Assembly: GCF_025447595.1 (NCBI RefSeq)
Contig: NZ_JAOEJU010000013.1
Location: 1 to 64,000 of the forward strand
From: Pseudomonas koreensis
Lineage (GTDB): Bacteria > Pseudomonadota > Gammaproteobacteria > Pseudomonadales > Pseudomonadaceae
DNA length: 64,000 nt
Direction: 5' to 3'
Below the pieces are notes generated by a model. That model made no database searches, was not told where the DNA came from, and worked only from the letters and a program-made list of their open reading frames with translations. Below, in pieces: positions 50,213 through 58,140 of this stretch. The position numbers and the translations under genes were made by a program. Each line of letters begins with the position of its first letter. Positions within the stretch are counted from its first letter, which is position 1.

Positions 50213-50282
50213 TCATCGCCAGCAGGCTGGCTCCCACAGGGAAATGCATTCCAACTTGTGGGAGCCAGCCTGCTGGCGATGC
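50213..50282. repeat. REPIN with GCCAGC stems
   Basis: Inverted units at 50213-50239 and 50256-50282 are of the same GCCAGC subtype as 46837-46903. They lie inside the minus-strand gene series, between the LLM monooxygenase and metQ. Confidence 0.9.
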
Positions 50283-50284
50283 TC

Positions 50285-51637
50285 TTAGCGGCGGAACGCT
50301 GCGCCGGTGTGTTGCTGCGGCAGATGCGCTTCGCCTTGAAACAGTTTTTCCCGCAGGCTGCCGGTGTCGTACGCGGTCTTGTACGAGCCGCGCCGTTGCA
50401 GTTCGGGAATCACCAGATCGATGAAATCCACATAGCTTTCCGGGGTGACGATGCGGGTCAGGTTGAAGCCGTCGAGGCCGGTTTCAGCGATCCACGATTC
50501 CAGTTCATCTGCCACTTGCTGCGGCGAGCCGACCACGGTGATGTAGCGCCCGCCGAGGGCGTGCTGGTCGAGCAGCTTGCGCCGGGTCCAGTCGTTGTTC
50601 TGCAGGTTTTTGGTGGCGGACTGGATCGCGTTGCTCTTCACGTACTGGATCGGTTCGTCGATTTCGTACTGGGAAAAATCGATCCCGGTGGACGCCGAAA
50701 AATGCGCCACGCCGGCTTCGGCGCTGGCGTAGCTCAGGTATTCGGCGTGCTTGGCCCAGGCCGCTTCCTCGGTCTCGCCGACGATCACGTTCAGGCCCAT
50801 GAACACCTTGATGTCCTCGGGGTTGCGACCCGCTTCGACGGCGCTGGCGCGGACCTTGTCCACCTGCACCTTGGTCGACGGCTTGTTCTGGCCGCTGATG
50901 AACACGCACTCGGCATGACGCCCGGCGAACAGCAGTCCGCGATCCGAACTGCCGGCCTGGAACAGCACCGGCGTACGCTGCGGCGACGGCTCGCACAGGT
51001 GATAACCCTCGACCTGATAGAACTCGCCCTTGTGTTCGACCTTGTGCACCTTGTCTGGCTGCGCGTAGATCCGCTGTTGCGGATCGTTGAGTACCGCGCC
51101 GTTTTCCCAGCTGCCTTCCCAGAGTTTGTAGAGCACTTCGAGGTACTCGTCGGCCTGGTCGTAACGCCGGTCGTGCTCGACCTGTTCACTGAGGCCCATG
51201 GCCTTGGCGGCGCTGTCCAGATAACCGGTGACGATGTTCCAGCCCACCCGTCCACCGCTCAGGTGATCGAGGGTCGACATGCGCCGGGCGAACAGATACG
51301 GCGGCTCGTAGGTGAGGTTGGCGGTCAGGCCGAATCCGAGATTTTTGGTCACCGCGGACATGGCCGATACCAGCAATAGTGGATCGTTGACCGGCAACTG
51401 GATCGACTCTTTCAGGGTGACGTCCACCGAGTTCTGATAGACGTCGTACACGCCGACGATGTCAGCGATGAACAGCCCGTCGAACAGCCCGCGCTCCAGC
51501 AGTTGCGCCAGTTCGGTCCAGTACTCGATGGTCTTGTACCGGGTCGAGGTGTCGCGAGGATGCGTCCACAGCCCGTGGTTGATGTGGCCGATGCAGTTCA
51601 TGTTGAACGCATTGAGCAGGATCTTTTTCTTGCTCAT
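50285..51637 (-). CDS. LLM-class flavin monooxygenase (NtaA/SnaA/DszA family)
   Basis: A 450-aa two-component flavin monooxygenase of the NtaA/SnaA/DszA (SoxA) branch of the luciferase-like family. Hallmarks are MNCIGHINHGLWTHPRD, LARRMSTLDHLSGGRVGWNIVT (about residues 103-125) and PVLFQAGSSDRG. It uses reduced FMN from a separate reductase to oxidise an organic substrate, often with C-S or C-N cleavage. Neighbouring sfnB and metQNI genes favour an organosulfur substrate. Its ATG overlaps the sfnB stop by 1 bp (TGATG). Confidence 0.9.
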   Translation of the reverse strand: MSKKKILLNAFNMNCIGHINHGLWTHPRDTSTRYKTIEYWTELAQLLERGLFDGLFIADIVGVYDVYQNSVDVTLKESIQLPVNDPLLLVSAMSAVTKNLGFGLTANLTYEPPYLFARRMSTLDHLSGGRVGWNIVTGYLDSAAKAMGLSEQVEHDRRYDQADEYLEVLYKLWEGSWENGAVLNDPQQRIYAQPDKVHKVEHKGEFYQVEGYHLCEPSPQRTPVLFQAGSSDRGLLFAGRHAECVFISGQNKPSTKVQVDKVRASAVEAGRNPEDIKVFMGLNVIVGETEEAAWAKHAEYLSYASAEAGVAHFSASTGIDFSQYEIDEPIQYVKSNAIQSATKNLQNNDWTRRKLLDQHALGGRYITVVGSPQQVADELESWIAETGLDGFNLTRIVTPESYVDFIDLVIPELQRRGSYKTAYDTGSLREKLFQGEAHLPQQHTGAAFRR

Positions 51638-52830
51638 CAGATGGTCCCTCGCAGCGGAGGGTTTTCATCGTTGAGGTAGTAATTGCCCACCGCGTGATAC
51701 TTCCAGCGCACCGGGTCATGCAGGGTGTGCACCCGGGCGTTGCGCCAGTGACGGTCGAGGCCGTGCTCGATCAGGGTGGCCTGGCTGCCGGCGAGTTCGA
51801 ACAGGGTGCTGCCGGCGGCCAGGGAGATTTCGGTGCTGATCGCCCGTGCTTCGGCGACGGCAATCGACGCCGCCGCAACCGTCTCGGCATTGGTCTCGGC
51901 CTGGGCCGCGTCGAGGAATTCGCCGGCGCGTTCGAGCAGGGCTTCGGTGGCATGCAGGCGGATGCTCAGGTGGCCGAAACTCTTGAGGGTCAGCGGGTCT
52001 TCGGTGGCTTTGTCGTTGCCCGAATCGATCCATGGCCGGGTTTTGCTGCGTACGAAGTGCAGCGCATCTTCGTAGGCGGCGCGGGCGATGCCGGTGTCGA
52101 TGGCGGCGTGAAGGATCTGCGCCAGCGGGCCTACCGGGGTCGGGCGTTCGAAAGCACTCTGGAACGGGATGACATTTTCGGCAGAGACGTACACGTCTTC
52201 GAACACCACCGAACCGCTGCCGGTGGTGCGCTGGCCGAAGCCGCTCCAGTCGTCGATCACGGTCAGGCCCTTGCTGTCGCGCGGGACGAACGCCAGTTGC
52301 TGCACGCCGTTTTCATCGACCACGGACGTTGGAATCCGTTGGGCGTAGATCGCACCGGTCGCGTAGAACTTGCGGCCGTTGATGCGATAGCCACTACCTT
52401 CACGTTTCAGGCCGGTGACACGGTCATGGGCGGTCTTGGTGCCCAGCTCTGCCAGGGCATTGCCGAAGCGCTGGCCGGCGAGGACTTCGGCGTACAGGCG
52501 TTGTTTCTGCTCGTGGCTGCCGTTCACCCGCAGCACTTCGAGGGCATAGAAATGATTCTGTGGAATCTGCCCGAGCGAGCCATCGGCCCGGGCAATCAGG
52601 GCGATGACTTTGGCCAGGGTCACGTTGGACACGCCGGCGCCGCCGTACTCCTTGGGCACGCTGATGCCCCACAGGCCGGAGCGGGAAAACACGTCGAGTT
52701 CCGGCAGCGGCAGGCGGCGTTCGCGGTCGCGCAGGTTGCTGTCGCGCTGGAAATCTTCGGCCAGGTCGCTGGCGACGATCAGGGCTTGCTCGTCGCTGGT
52801 GATGACCGCGACGGGATGGGAAAGAGTCAT
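51637..52830 (-). CDS. SfnB-family sulfur-acquisition oxidoreductase 1
   Basis: A 397-aa flavin enzyme of the acyl-CoA dehydrogenase superfamily, SfnB/DszC-like branch, which uses reduced flavin to oxygenate organosulfur compounds. N-domain (about 25-115), beta-domain with NGRKFYATGA (about 155-164) and WSGFGQRTTGSG, and C-terminal helical domain with RHWRNARVHTLHDPVRWKYHAVG. There is no Cys and no Met after the start. The ATG at 52830 has GGAG 7 nt upstream. It is clearly related to the next upstream gene (same C-terminal block) by tandem duplication. Confidence 0.92.
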   Translation of the reverse strand: MTLSHPVAVITSDEQALIVASDLAEDFQRDSNLRDRERRLPLPELDVFSRSGLWGISVPKEYGGAGVSNVTLAKVIALIARADGSLGQIPQNHFYALEVLRVNGSHEQKQRLYAEVLAGQRFGNALAELGTKTAHDRVTGLKREGSGYRINGRKFYATGAIYAQRIPTSVVDENGVQQLAFVPRDSKGLTVIDDWSGFGQRTTGSGSVVFEDVYVSAENVIPFQSAFERPTPVGPLAQILHAAIDTGIARAAYEDALHFVRSKTRPWIDSGNDKATEDPLTLKSFGHLSIRLHATEALLERAGEFLDAAQAETNAETVAAASIAVAEARAISTEISLAAGSTLFELAGSQATLIEHGLDRHWRNARVHTLHDPVRWKYHAVGNYYLNDENPPLRGTI

Positions 52831-52868
52831 GTGTTTCTCCAGAGATCTGGTCAAAAGTGTTCTGGTCG

Positions 52869-54110
52869 TCAGATCCAGGAATGGCGAGCCGGCAACTTGC
52901 CGTTGAGGCGATAGGCGCCGACCGCGTGGTACTTCCAGCGCACCGGGTCGTGCAGGGTGTGCACCCGGGCGTTGCGCCAGTGACGGTCGAGGTTGAATTC
53001 GGCGAGGGTGGCGCGGCTGCCAGCCAGTTCGAAGAGTTTTTCGCTGGCCAGCAGCGAGATCTCGGTGGTCAGCACTTTGGCTTCGGCCACGGCAATCGAA
53101 GCGCGGGCAGCGGATTCGGCGGTGAGTGGCGCGGCATGCACCTGATCCAGCACCTGCCCGGCCTTGCGCAACAGCGCCTCGGCGGCGTGCAGTTCGATTT
53201 TCAGCTTGCCGATGTCAGCGATCACGTAGAGGTCATCGCTGGCCCGCTCGACGTTGGCGTCGATCCACGGCCGGGCGCGAGTCTTGACGAATTCGATGGC
53301 GTCATCGATGGCGCCACGGGCGATGCCGGCGTCGATCGCCGCTTGAATCAGCTGCGACACCGCGCCCTGGGTATTGGGCTTTTCGTTGATCTTCCAGTTG
53401 TCCACCACGAGGCCGGCATCGACCCGCACGTTGTTCAACAGGATCGTGCCGCTGGCGGTGGTGCGCTGGCCGAAACCCGACCAATCATCGACGATGCGCA
53501 GACCTGGCGTGCCGCGACGAACGAAAGCCAGGACTTGCTTGCCGTCATCATTCAGCGCCTTGACCGCCACCCAGTGGGCGAACAGGGCGCCGGTGGAGTA
53601 GAACTTCTGGCCGTTGATCACGTAGTCATCGCCGTCGGCGGTGATGCGCGCTTTCAGTTCCAGGGTGTCTTTGGTACCGCGTTCAGGCCCGGCGTTACCG
53701 ATGCGCCAGCCTTCGAGCACGCTCTGCAACAGCTGTTTTTTCTGCTGTTCGGTCGCGCTGCCGAGGATCAGGTTGATGATGCCGAACTGGTTCTGCGGGA
53801 TCTGTCCCAACGCCGGGTCGGCTGCGGAAATGATCGCGAACACCTCGGCCAGGGTTACAAAGGAAACCTGCGGGCCGCCGTACTCGCGCGGGATGGCAAT
53901 GCTGCCGAGGCCGCTGCGGGTGAACTGTTCGATTTCCGACCACGGCAGCTTGCGCTGGCGATCGCGTTTGGCGGCCTGCACGCGGGCGACCTGCGCCAGC
54001 TCATGGGCGGCCTTGATGGCTTGAGTGTCGTTGCGCAGCACTTGCGCGGGCAACAACAACGGGGCGATGTCCAGGTTACTCTGGACGTTTGCGTCTGCCA
54101 GACTGGACAT
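52869..54110 (-). CDS. SfnB-family sulfur-acquisition oxidoreductase 2
   Basis: A 413-aa paralogue of the neighbouring SfnB protein, with NGQKFYSTGA, DDWSGFGQRTTASG and the near-identical C-terminal RHWRNARVHTLHDPVRWKYH block. It lacks Cys and any Met after the initiator over its whole length. AAGGAG lies 9 nt before the ATG. The start codon overlaps the stop of a 22-codon upstream frame (TGATG). It heads the long minus-strand series sfnB-sfnB-LLM-metQNI-methyltransferase. The substrate (sulfone, sulfonate or thioether) is not known. Confidence 0.92.
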   Translation of the reverse strand: MSSLADANVQSNLDIAPLLLPAQVLRNDTQAIKAAHELAQVARVQAAKRDRQRKLPWSEIEQFTRSGLGSIAIPREYGGPQVSFVTLAEVFAIISAADPALGQIPQNQFGIINLILGSATEQQKKQLLQSVLEGWRIGNAGPERGTKDTLELKARITADGDDYVINGQKFYSTGALFAHWVAVKALNDDGKQVLAFVRRGTPGLRIVDDWSGFGQRTTASGTILLNNVRVDAGLVVDNWKINEKPNTQGAVSQLIQAAIDAGIARGAIDDAIEFVKTRARPWIDANVERASDDLYVIADIGKLKIELHAAEALLRKAGQVLDQVHAAPLTAESAARASIAVAEAKVLTTEISLLASEKLFELAGSRATLAEFNLDRHWRNARVHTLHDPVRWKYHAVGAYRLNGKLPARHSWI

Positions 54111-54178
54111 CAGTGCCGCTCCTTGGCTGCACGCAATGCCCTGGCGAATTGCACTGGGGTGATTGTGTTCCGGACCAT
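54110..54178 (-). CDS. Short leader frame coupled to sfnB
   Basis: A 22-codon frame (begins MVRNTITPVQFARALRAAK) has GAGG 8 nt before its ATG and ends in TGATG, overlapping the sfnB start by one base. An in-frame ATG 21 nt upstream (54199) would add a Cys codon near the start. It lies between a terminator-like hairpin and the structural gene, so it may be a coupling leader peptide. Low-complexity chance is possible. Confidence 0.5.
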   Translation of the reverse strand: MVRNTITPVQFARALRAAKERH

Positions 54179-54200
54179 GTTACCTACCTCACATCTCATG

Positions 54201-54223
54201 AAAAACGCCGCAAAAGTGCGGCG
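54201..54223 (-). terminator. Terminator-like hairpin in the sfnB leader
   Basis: On the minus strand CGCCGCA-CTTT-TGCGGCG is followed directly by TTTTTC, a classic intrinsic terminator shape. It stands between the putative promoter/box at about 54245-54300 and sfnB at 54110. It may stop read-through from the gene at 54378 or act as an attenuator. Confidence 0.7.
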
Positions 54224-54239
54224 AACGAAAGAATGTCCG

Positions 54240-54300
54240 GTGGTCCGGTTTATATACCCTAAGCGCGTATAAAATTTAAATAAACTAACTTTTAGGAATA
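54240..54300. promoter_or_regulatory. sfnB promoter region with GGAATA half-site
   Basis: CTTTTAGGAATA at 54289-54300 continues into TGTATAG and matches the half-site seen before oscA, the TonB receptor and metQ. A TATATA stretch at about 54250-54256 can act as a minus-strand -10. The stretch is strongly AT-rich compared with its surroundings. Confidence 0.5.
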
Positions 54301-54377
54301 TGTATAGAAGGGGGGCGTGGTCCGGTTGGTTAAGCGTGCGGCGGCGAAGGAAGTCGTCCCTCGCCGACCATCGATGC

Positions 54378-55142
54378 TCATTTTTTTTGCGGCTCCGCTG
54401 CCTTCAGCGTTTCTTTGAGCGGCACCTTGAGATAGGGATTCACGCAACCGATCTTCAGCGTTCGCGGCGGTGCCCAGCGCGAGTTGTTGCCGACCCGGTC
54501 GAGAATGCAATAGGTCACGTCCAGCCGCAGGTCCTCGCCGGCCTCGGTGATGATCGCCGGTGGCACCCAGACCTGAATCGGCTTGCCGATATCGACCGGG
54601 GTGATGCGCGCCAGATCCATCCGTACGTCGCCCCAGCGCAGGGTGATGGCGTCGCCTTCGGCCATGTTCAGATAGGGCTCGATGGTCAGCGGTACGCCGC
54701 GTTTGATCTGGCTCGCGTTGACGCCTTGACGGCGAATGGTGTCGGGCAGGGTCACGGGGGCGAGTTGCTGATTTTCGTCGCCACACAGCGCTGGAGGCTG
54801 TCTACCTGGGCAGTCGAGTTTGACCGTGATTCGCGCCGCTGCCGACAGCGATGGTCCGTGACCCACCCGCATGACCCGATAGTGGATGCGTGACGAGCCG
54901 CTGGCGATGAAGCTTTCCGGCACTCGCAGGCTGACTGGGGTTGCGACGTCCTGTGCTGTCAGCACGTGAGAGGCGACGTAGCAGTTGTCCCAGAACAGTT
55001 CGATCAGATCGCCGGTGTCCATGTCCGGGTAGGGCGGCACATCGACCAGCAGATGAGCCGCTGCTGCGAGGTTGATGCCGTGGTTTTGGGATGGCGCCAG
55101 GCTCGGCGCGGCCAGTTCGGGGATGTGCGAAGTTCGGGTCAT
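54378..55142 (-). CDS. Unknown protein with an internal duplication
   Basis: A 254-aa protein not recognised by family. Two repeats of about 95 residues (about 30-130 and 140-235) share a pattern: PY-x-x-M-x-x-GD-x-I-x-L-x-W, then T-x-x-D, then a Val-Pro pair followed by I, then V-x-Y and a closing L-x-C-like strand. This suggests two beta-sandwich (Ig-like) units. There is no clear signal peptide or membrane segment. AAGGAGAGG precedes ATG 55142; the longer frame to 55235 is unsupported. It stands alone between the sfnB and cystine-transport operons. Confidence 0.75.
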   Translation of the reverse strand: MTRTSHIPELAAPSLAPSQNHGINLAAAAHLLVDVPPYPDMDTGDLIELFWDNCYVASHVLTAQDVATPVSLRVPESFIASGSSRIHYRVMRVGHGPSLSAAARITVKLDCPGRQPPALCGDENQQLAPVTLPDTIRRQGVNASQIKRGVPLTIEPYLNMAEGDAITLRWGDVRMDLARITPVDIGKPIQVWVPPAIITEAGEDLRLDVTYCILDRVGNNSRWAPPRTLKIGCVNPYLKVPLKETLKAAEPQKK

Positions 55143-55597
55143 GAAATCCTCTCCTTGAAGCCTTGCAGCGAAATCCGTTTCTGAAAGTTCAAATGGCCAG
55201 AATTGCCTGGTCGTAAAACAGGGCCTTTCTGCCATTCGTTATATGGAATTGGTGATGTAGTTGGGTGCGGCGAGTGACTAGATAAAAGTTCGCCGGAAGA
55301 CATGTCAATGGATGCGATTAGTTAATTGCAGAATTACGGATTTATCAGAAAGCTCCTACATCGATAAGGCACTCTACCTATCTGGAGCGGCGAATTGAGC
55401 CACGGGATCTGCCGGGCTTTGCTCGTTTTGACGTCTATTTGATCGTGCAGCTGGAGATTCGATGGGGCGCACTTTAATCATGTCGATTCTGTTGCAGGAC
55501 ATATATATGCACTGCAATCGATTGATTAAGTTTTTGGTGGGGAGGGTGTAAGTAAAACTTCCATCCATGGAAGTTTCTATTCGGGGAAGTTTGCAGG
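55143..55597. other. Low-GC intergenic region
   Basis: About 455 bp without a supportable gene, visibly poorer in GC than the surroundings. It should hold the promoter of the duplicated-repeat protein. An 8-bp inverted repeat AACTTCCA-TCCA-TGGAAGTT at 55556-55575, followed by TTT on the minus strand, could be a weak terminator of the amino-acid ABC operon. Confidence 0.5.
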
Positions 55598-56347
55598 TCA
55601 GCCGTTGTTTCTGAACTTGCTGAGAAACTGTCGAGTGCGTTCTTCTTTCGGATTGGCAAACAACGCTTTCGCTTCACCTTGTTCGACGATCACGCCCTTG
55701 TCGAAAAACACCACGCGGTTGGCCACGTCACGGGCGAACGCCATTTCGTGGGTGACGATCACCATGGTGCGTTTCTCCTCGGCGAGGCCGCGGATGGTCG
55801 CCAGCACTTCACCCACCAGTTCCGGATCGAGGGCCGAGGTCGGCTCGTCGAACAGAATCACTTCCGGCTCCATCGCCAGCGCCCGGGCAATTGCCACGCG
55901 CTGTTGCTGGCCACCGGACAGGCGCCGTGGGTAGGCGTCTTCCTTGCCCGCCAGGCCGACCTTGGCCAGCAGCTTCTTGCCCAGGGCAACGGCTGCATCG
56001 CGGGGCGTCTTCTTGACCACGATCGGGCCTTCGATGACGTTTTCCAGGGCGGTGCGGTGGGGGAACAGGTTGAAGTTCTGAAACACGAAGCCCACATGCT
56101 GGCGCAGGTTGCGCACCAGGCTCTGCTGCTGGTTCAGCGGGCGGCTGGTATCGATTTCGATATCGCCGACCTTGATCCGGCCGCTGGTGGGTTGCTCGAG
56201 GAAGTTCAGGCAGCGCAGGAACGTGGTCTTGCCCGAGCCGCTGGGGCCGATGATTGCCACGACCTCGCCTTCCTTCACCTCCAGATCAATGCCGTTGAGC
56301 ACGACTTGACCCTTGAACTGCTTTGTCAGTTTTTCCACGACAATCAT
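55598..56347 (-). CDS. Cystine-type amino-acid ABC transporter ATPase
   Basis: A 249-aa ATPase of the GlnQ/TcyN type: Walker A GPSGSGKT (about 33-40), signature LSGGQQQR, Walker B VILFDEPTSALDPE and switch VTHEMAFARDVA. Together with the two upstream genes it makes a full importer equivalent to E. coli TcyJLN (FliY-YecS-YecC). It starts 4 bp after the permease gene. Its neighbour D-cysteine desulfhydrase and cysteine synthesis genes favour cystine or a related thiol amino acid. Confidence 0.92.
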   Translation of the reverse strand: MIVVEKLTKQFKGQVVLNGIDLEVKEGEVVAIIGPSGSGKTTFLRCLNFLEQPTSGRIKVGDIEIDTSRPLNQQQSLVRNLRQHVGFVFQNFNLFPHRTALENVIEGPIVVKKTPRDAAVALGKKLLAKVGLAGKEDAYPRRLSGGQQQRVAIARALAMEPEVILFDEPTSALDPELVGEVLATIRGLAEEKRTMVIVTHEMAFARDVANRVVFFDKGVIVEQGEAKALFANPKEERTRQFLSKFRNNG

Positions 56348-56351
56348 GGGG

Positions 56352-57017
56352 TCAGGACTCCTGGTCGTGCCGATTGACCCGCTCTTCCAACTTGTTCTGG
56401 AAGTGCGACAGCACCGTGGCCAGAATCCAGTAGATCAGCGCGGCGGCAAGATACATGGTGAAGACTTCGAAAGTCCGGGCGGTAATCAGCTGTGCCTGAC
56501 GGAACAGCTCCGGCACCTGAATGGTGGCGGCCAGGGCGGTGTCCTTGACCAGCGAAATGAAGCTGTTGCCCAGTGGCGGCAAGGCTGTGCGCATCGCCTG
56601 CGGCAGGATGGCCCGGCGCAGGGTCTGCGCGCGGGTCATGCCAATGCTCGCAGCGGCTTCCCACTGGCCGCGTTCGATCGAACCGATCGCGGCGCGCAGG
56701 ATTTCGCAGGCGTAGGCGGCCATGTTCAGCGAGAAGCCGATCAGCGCCGCCGGCAGCGGGTCGAGTTCCATGCCCAATTGCGGCAAGCCGTAATAGATCA
56801 CAAACAGTTGCACCAGCAACGGCGTGCCGCGAAAGAACGACACGTAGATGCGGGCCAGCCAGCTGACCGACTTGAAGCGCGACAGACGCATCAACGCCAG
56901 GCCAAAGCCCAGCAGCAGGCCGAAAAACATGCCGCCGAGGCTGAGGATTACCGTGTAGTACGCGCCCTTCAACAGGAAGGGCGCGGAGTCCAGTGCGAGT
57001 TGGAAAGCTTCTTCCAT
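56352..57017 (-). CDS. Cystine-type amino-acid ABC transporter permease
   Basis: A 221-aa permease resembling TcyL/YecS with an EAA-type loop REWEAAASIGMTRAQTLRRA-like segment (begins RGQWEAAASIGM, about residues 115-135) and five helices. Its start overlaps the binding-protein stop by 1 bp. A single permease gene implies a homodimeric channel. The C-terminus is polar and Arg-rich. Confidence 0.91.
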   Translation of the reverse strand: MEEAFQLALDSAPFLLKGAYYTVILSLGGMFFGLLLGFGLALMRLSRFKSVSWLARIYVSFFRGTPLLVQLFVIYYGLPQLGMELDPLPAALIGFSLNMAAYACEILRAAIGSIERGQWEAAASIGMTRAQTLRRAILPQAMRTALPPLGNSFISLVKDTALAATIQVPELFRQAQLITARTFEVFTMYLAAALIYWILATVLSHFQNKLEERVNRHDQES

Positions 57018-57817
57018 TATTTGGTGACGTCAGCGTTGAAGTATTTCGTGGACAGCTTCTCAAGGGTGCCGTCGGCACGCAGTTCGTCGAGGGCCTTGTT
57101 CACGGCGGCCAGCAGTTCAGGCTCGCCTTTGCGCAGGGCTACACCGGCTTCCTGACGCGAGAAGGCTTCACCGGCAGCGACGGTTTTCGGCGCTTTCTTG
57201 GCGTATTCCAGCGCCGCCAGACGGTCGATCAGGATCGCGTCGGTACGGCCGTTGTTCAGGTCGGCAAACTTGGTCGGATCATCGTCGTAGGTGCGAACGT
57301 CGGCACCCGGCACGTTGGCGCGGACCCATTGTTCGTAGTTGGTGCCCAGGCCCACGCCGACTTTCTTGCCGGACAGGTCAGCGGCGGATTTGATGTTCAG
57401 CGCGGCTGCCTTGTCTTTCAATACCAGCGCCTGAATCCCGGAAACGGTGTACGGCTCGGAGAAGTCATACTTCTTCTTGCGCTCTTCGGAGATGGTCACC
57501 TGATTGACCACGACGTCCAGACGCTTGGATTCCAGTGCCGCGAGAATGCCGTCCCATTTGGTCGGCTGAATCTTGGCCTTCACGCCCAGTTTCTTGGCCA
57601 GGGCTTCGGACAGCTCGACTTCGAAACCCGACAGTTTGCCGTCGGCATCGACGAAACTGAACGGTGGGTAAGTGCCTTCCAGGCCGACGTTGATAACGCC
57701 TTTGTCCTTGATCTGTTGCAGTTGCTCACCGGCAACCGCCTGCCCCAGCAGACCGGCGCTCAGTGCCAGGCCCAGCGAACCTACCAGCAGATTTCGACGT
57801 AGTGCGGAAAGAATCAT
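57017..57817 (-). CDS. Cystine-type periplasmic binding protein (TcyJ/FliY-like)
   Basis: A 266-aa binding protein with a signal peptide (AVA-GE, residue 29) and the polar amino-acid fold: KGVINVGLEGTYPPFSFVDA, GFEVELSEALAKKLG, and the hinge SAADLSGKKVGVGLGTNYEQW. It contains no Cys and no Met after the initiator, as expected for a protein made under sulfur limitation. First gene of the three-gene importer. A TTATTC/GGAATA motif cluster lies 175-210 bp upstream. Confidence 0.92.
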   Translation of the reverse strand: MILSALRRNLLVGSLGLALSAGLLGQAVAGEQLQQIKDKGVINVGLEGTYPPFSFVDADGKLSGFEVELSEALAKKLGVKAKIQPTKWDGILAALESKRLDVVVNQVTISEERKKKYDFSEPYTVSGIQALVLKDKAAALNIKSAADLSGKKVGVGLGTNYEQWVRANVPGADVRTYDDDPTKFADLNNGRTDAILIDRLAALEYAKKAPKTVAAGEAFSRQEAGVALRKGEPELLAAVNKALDELRADGTLEKLSTKYFNADVTK

Positions 57818-57990
57818 GACAAGCCCCTGTGTTTTCTTATGGAAGACGCTTAAGGAAAGTTGGCGAATCCGGGAATTGGACGACAGCGCTATCCTGCCTT
57901 AAAGCAGCTTATGCGTCTCTCGCGAAATTCGCCTGCGGCGAGACTATATGACGATTCTTTTAGAATGGAAAATAATGAATTTTCCGTTTG

Positions 57991-58025
57991 TTATTCATCT
58001 GTGGAATATGTGTTTTTCGTATTCC
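57991..58025. promoter_or_regulatory. Candidate CysB-type site upstream of the cystine-type ABC operon
   Basis: TTATTC (57991-57996), then GGAATA (58003-58008) and TATTCC (58020-58025). The second and third are a perfect 6-bp inverted repeat with 11-bp spacing, and the first two repeat the TTATTC-N6-GAATA arrangement of 34262-34279. Regulator identity is inferred. Confidence 0.55.
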
Positions 58026-58069
58026 GATTGATCCTGTACGCTGCGTGGGATCGCTTCAACGGGCGGAAA

Positions 58070-58117
58070 GGGACGCGACGCGTCCCGGGCTGCATTCCTA
58101 CGCAGAGCGTGGGAACG
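58070..58117. repeat. Hairpin repeat downstream of dcyD
   Basis: Two adjacent hairpins: GGGACGC-GAC-GCGTCCC (58070-58086) and a TTCCTACGC-AGA-GCGTGGGAA element (about 58094-58115). The second resembles a dispersed pseudomonad repeat. Positioned right after dcyD, they may help end its transcript. Confidence 0.6.
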
Positions 58118-58140
58118 AGCGCTGCACCACGCGCGTCGAC

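Noticed and set aside
55374..55568. Short minus-strand frames in the low-GC intergenic region.
   Set aside because: No ribosome-binding sites, frames overlap each other, and no motif is visible.
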